Of a stretch of 57,880 bases of DNA, positions 56,702-57,880 are shown one piece after another. A program made the position numbers and the translations under genes. Within the stretch, counting starts at the first letter, position 1; every line of letters starts with the position of its first letter. The stretch covers positions 1 through 57,880 of the forward strand of contig JAHBWD010000056.1 in the NCBI GenBank assembly GCA_019637175.1, in the 5' to 3' direction. Origin of the DNA: Labilithrix sp. Its GTDB lineage: Bacteria > Myxococcota_A > Polyangia > Polyangiales > Polyangiaceae. The notes below the pieces were generated by a model. It had not been told where the DNA came from. It saw nothing but the letters and a program-made list of their open reading frames with translations, and made no database searches.

Positions 56702-57880
56702 ATGAAAAGGCACCTGCTTCTGCTCACGCTCGGCGCAGTACCTTTCGCACTCGGGGGGCCCCTCGGCGAGAGGGACGCGAGCGCGCAGCCACGGCTCAAA
56801 GATCGCATCACCGGCGGATCGCCCGGCCTGACGCAACCGGCCGCGGGTACCGCGCCGGCGGCGACGGGCACGACGACGACGGCCCCCGCGCCCACGACCG
56901 CGCCCGCGCCGCCGACGACGCCTCCCGCCGCGGGCGGCGCGCCGGGCCCGGGCGGCAAGACGCAGGGCGACACCACGGCCCTCAGCCAGTTCGAGGGCGC
57001 GCTCGAGTTCGAGCCGCGGAGCCCCAACTATCGCGTCTCGTTCTCCCTCGAAGACGCCGATCTCGCCGAGCTCGTACGCGTGATCGCGCAGCTCACCGGC
57101 AAGCGCTTCATCTTCGGCGGCAAGGTGAAGAACATCAAGGCCACGGTCTACTCGCCGCAGAAGGTCACCGTCGCCGAGGCGTATCAGGCCTTCCTCTCGA
57201 TCCTCGAGACGAACGGCCTCACCGTGGTGCCTCACGGCCGCTTCCTCAAGATCGTCGAGACGAACTCGGTCGTGAGCCAGGGCACGCCGATCTACGGCGC
57301 CGCGCAAGGGTCGCCCAACGAGGATCGTTTCGTCACGCGCATGCACCGCCTCGGGCACATCAGCGCCGACGAAGCGGCCAACGTGCTCGGCAAGTTCAAG
57401 TCGAAGGAGGCCGACATCACCGTCTACGGCCCCGGCAACATGATCATCCTGACGGACACCGGGACGAACATCCGGCGGATGATGCAGATCCTCGAGGAGA
57501 TCGACGTCGGCTCGAGCGGCGACCAGATCTTCATCGAGCCGATCCACTACGCCTCGGCGAGCGACGTCGAGAAGCGGATCAACGAGCTCTTCGACGTGAA
57601 AGGCGGAGGCGGCGGCGGGCAGCCGACGCCGATGGCCAAGGGCGGCTCGACGACGAGCGTCGCGCCTTCGGTCGGCGATCTCCACGTCGCCAAGATCGTC
57701 GCCGACGATCGTTCGAACACGCTCGTCATCGTCGCGACCGAGCGCGCGTACCTTCGCATCCTCGAGCTCATCAAACGCATCGACGTCCCGCAGACGGGTG
57801 AAGGCGAGATCCACGTCCTCGCCCTCCAGCACGCCGACGCCACAGAGCTCACCAAGACGCTCAACGACATCATCTCCGGC
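56702..57880 (+). CDS. gspD: Type II secretion system secretin GspD (partial, N-terminal 393 codons)
   Basis: The gene runs off the right edge. The translation has a signal peptide, a long Pro/Thr/Ala-rich linker (about 40-95), and N0 and N1 domains (RVSFSLEDADLAELVRVIAQLTGKRFIFGG; FVTRMHRLGHISADEAANVLGKF). N2 follows, with a Gly-rich insertion (VKGGGGGGQPTPMAKGG) in the IEPIHYASASDVEKRINELF to NTLVIVATERAYL region. The extra linker between signal and N0 is longer than in most GspD proteins. It forms the outer-membrane channel. Confidence 0.93.
   Translation, partial: MKRHLLLLTLGAVPFALGGPLGERDASAQPRLKDRITGGSPGLTQPAAGTAPAATGTTTTAPAPTTAPAPPTTPPAAGGAPGPGGKTQGDTTALSQFEGALEFEPRSPNYRVSFSLEDADLAELVRVIAQLTGKRFIFGGKVKNIKATVYSPQKVTVAEAYQAFLSILETNGLTVVPHGRFLKIVETNSVVSQGTPIYGAAQGSPNEDRFVTRMHRLGHISADEAANVLGKFKSKEADITVYGPGNMIILTDTGTNIRRMMQILEEIDVGSSGDQIFIEPIHYASASDVEKRINELFDVKGGGGGGQPTPMAKGGSTTSVAPSVGDLHVAKIVADDRSNTLVIVATERAYLRILELIKRIDVPQTGEGEIHVLALQHADATELTKTLNDIISG

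Overview
The window is a very GC-rich, densely packed bacterial chromosome segment whose gene content points to a myxobacterium, most likely of the Polyangia side of Myxococcota. The signs are four Hanks-type Ser/Thr kinase-style proteins (three with a C-terminal membrane anchor, plus PrkA), many lipoproteins, FG-GAP/VCBS and delta-60 repeat surface proteins, a MYXO-CTERM-like sorting tail on a subtilase, a DNRLRE protein, CheY-XRE and NtrC-type regulators, and a type II secretion operon with an extra membrane ORF. This placement is inference from protein families; no rRNA is present.

Layout. 1-1384 (minus): pyruvate dehydrogenase E1 alpha and the start of E1 beta. 1608-4143 (plus): secreted TPR-like protein, tetraheme c-type cytochrome lipoprotein and a thioredoxin-like lipoprotein. 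7603-4144 (minus): OppD- and OppF-type ATPases followed 4 bp later by a Ser/Thr kinase. 7629-13231 (plus): DNRLRE lipoprotein, small secreted protein, a terminator, PrkA-type kinase overlapping a MATE exporter, lipoprotein. 13232-17692: unknown minus gene, tatD, TonB-like protein and a PEGA kinase. 17725-20791 onward: promoter with two palindromes, then SDR, TetR, MlrC-like peptidase and an unknown gene as one operon. 21197-26098: TetR, membrane-fusion protein and RND pump under a palindrome that covers the promoter and the start codon.

26103-32370: a lipoprotein with six near-identical 234-237 bp repeats, VOC protein, zinc-ribbon membrane protein, SUFU-domain protein, DUF4266 lipoprotein, YecA/SEC-C protein and another kinase. 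32494-34764 is the accessory part: a putative toxin-antitoxin pair, then about 1.6 kb bounded by a direct repeat of a tRNA 3' end, with a decayed tyrosine integrase abutting an intact tRNA-Met. 34801-36735: divergent TetR and cyclopropane-fatty-acid-synthase-like methyltransferase around a shared palindrome. 36791-42277 (minus): large subtilase, ferritin-like lipoprotein, CheY-XRE regulator. 42584-51168: tRNA-Pro, SPFH/GpsA operon, dienelactone hydrolase, cupredoxin-like lipoprotein, zinc-ribbon pair, bioA with a lipoprotein, and a ferredoxin/isochorismatase operon. 51269-57880: NtrC-type regulator, NlpC/P60-like lipoprotein, delta-60 repeat lipoprotein and the start of a type II secretion operon (gspC, small ORF, gspD) running off the end.

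Most genes are joined by 1-4 bp start/stop overlaps, and several convergent pairs have 0-6 bp between stop codons. Family calls come from reading motifs in the translations; no database search was possible. The best candidates for something not yet described are the integrative element remnant with its toxin-antitoxin neighbour, the kinase coupled to the Opp ATPases, the dockerin-like insertion inside the subtilase catalytic domain, and the small membrane protein between gspC and gspD.
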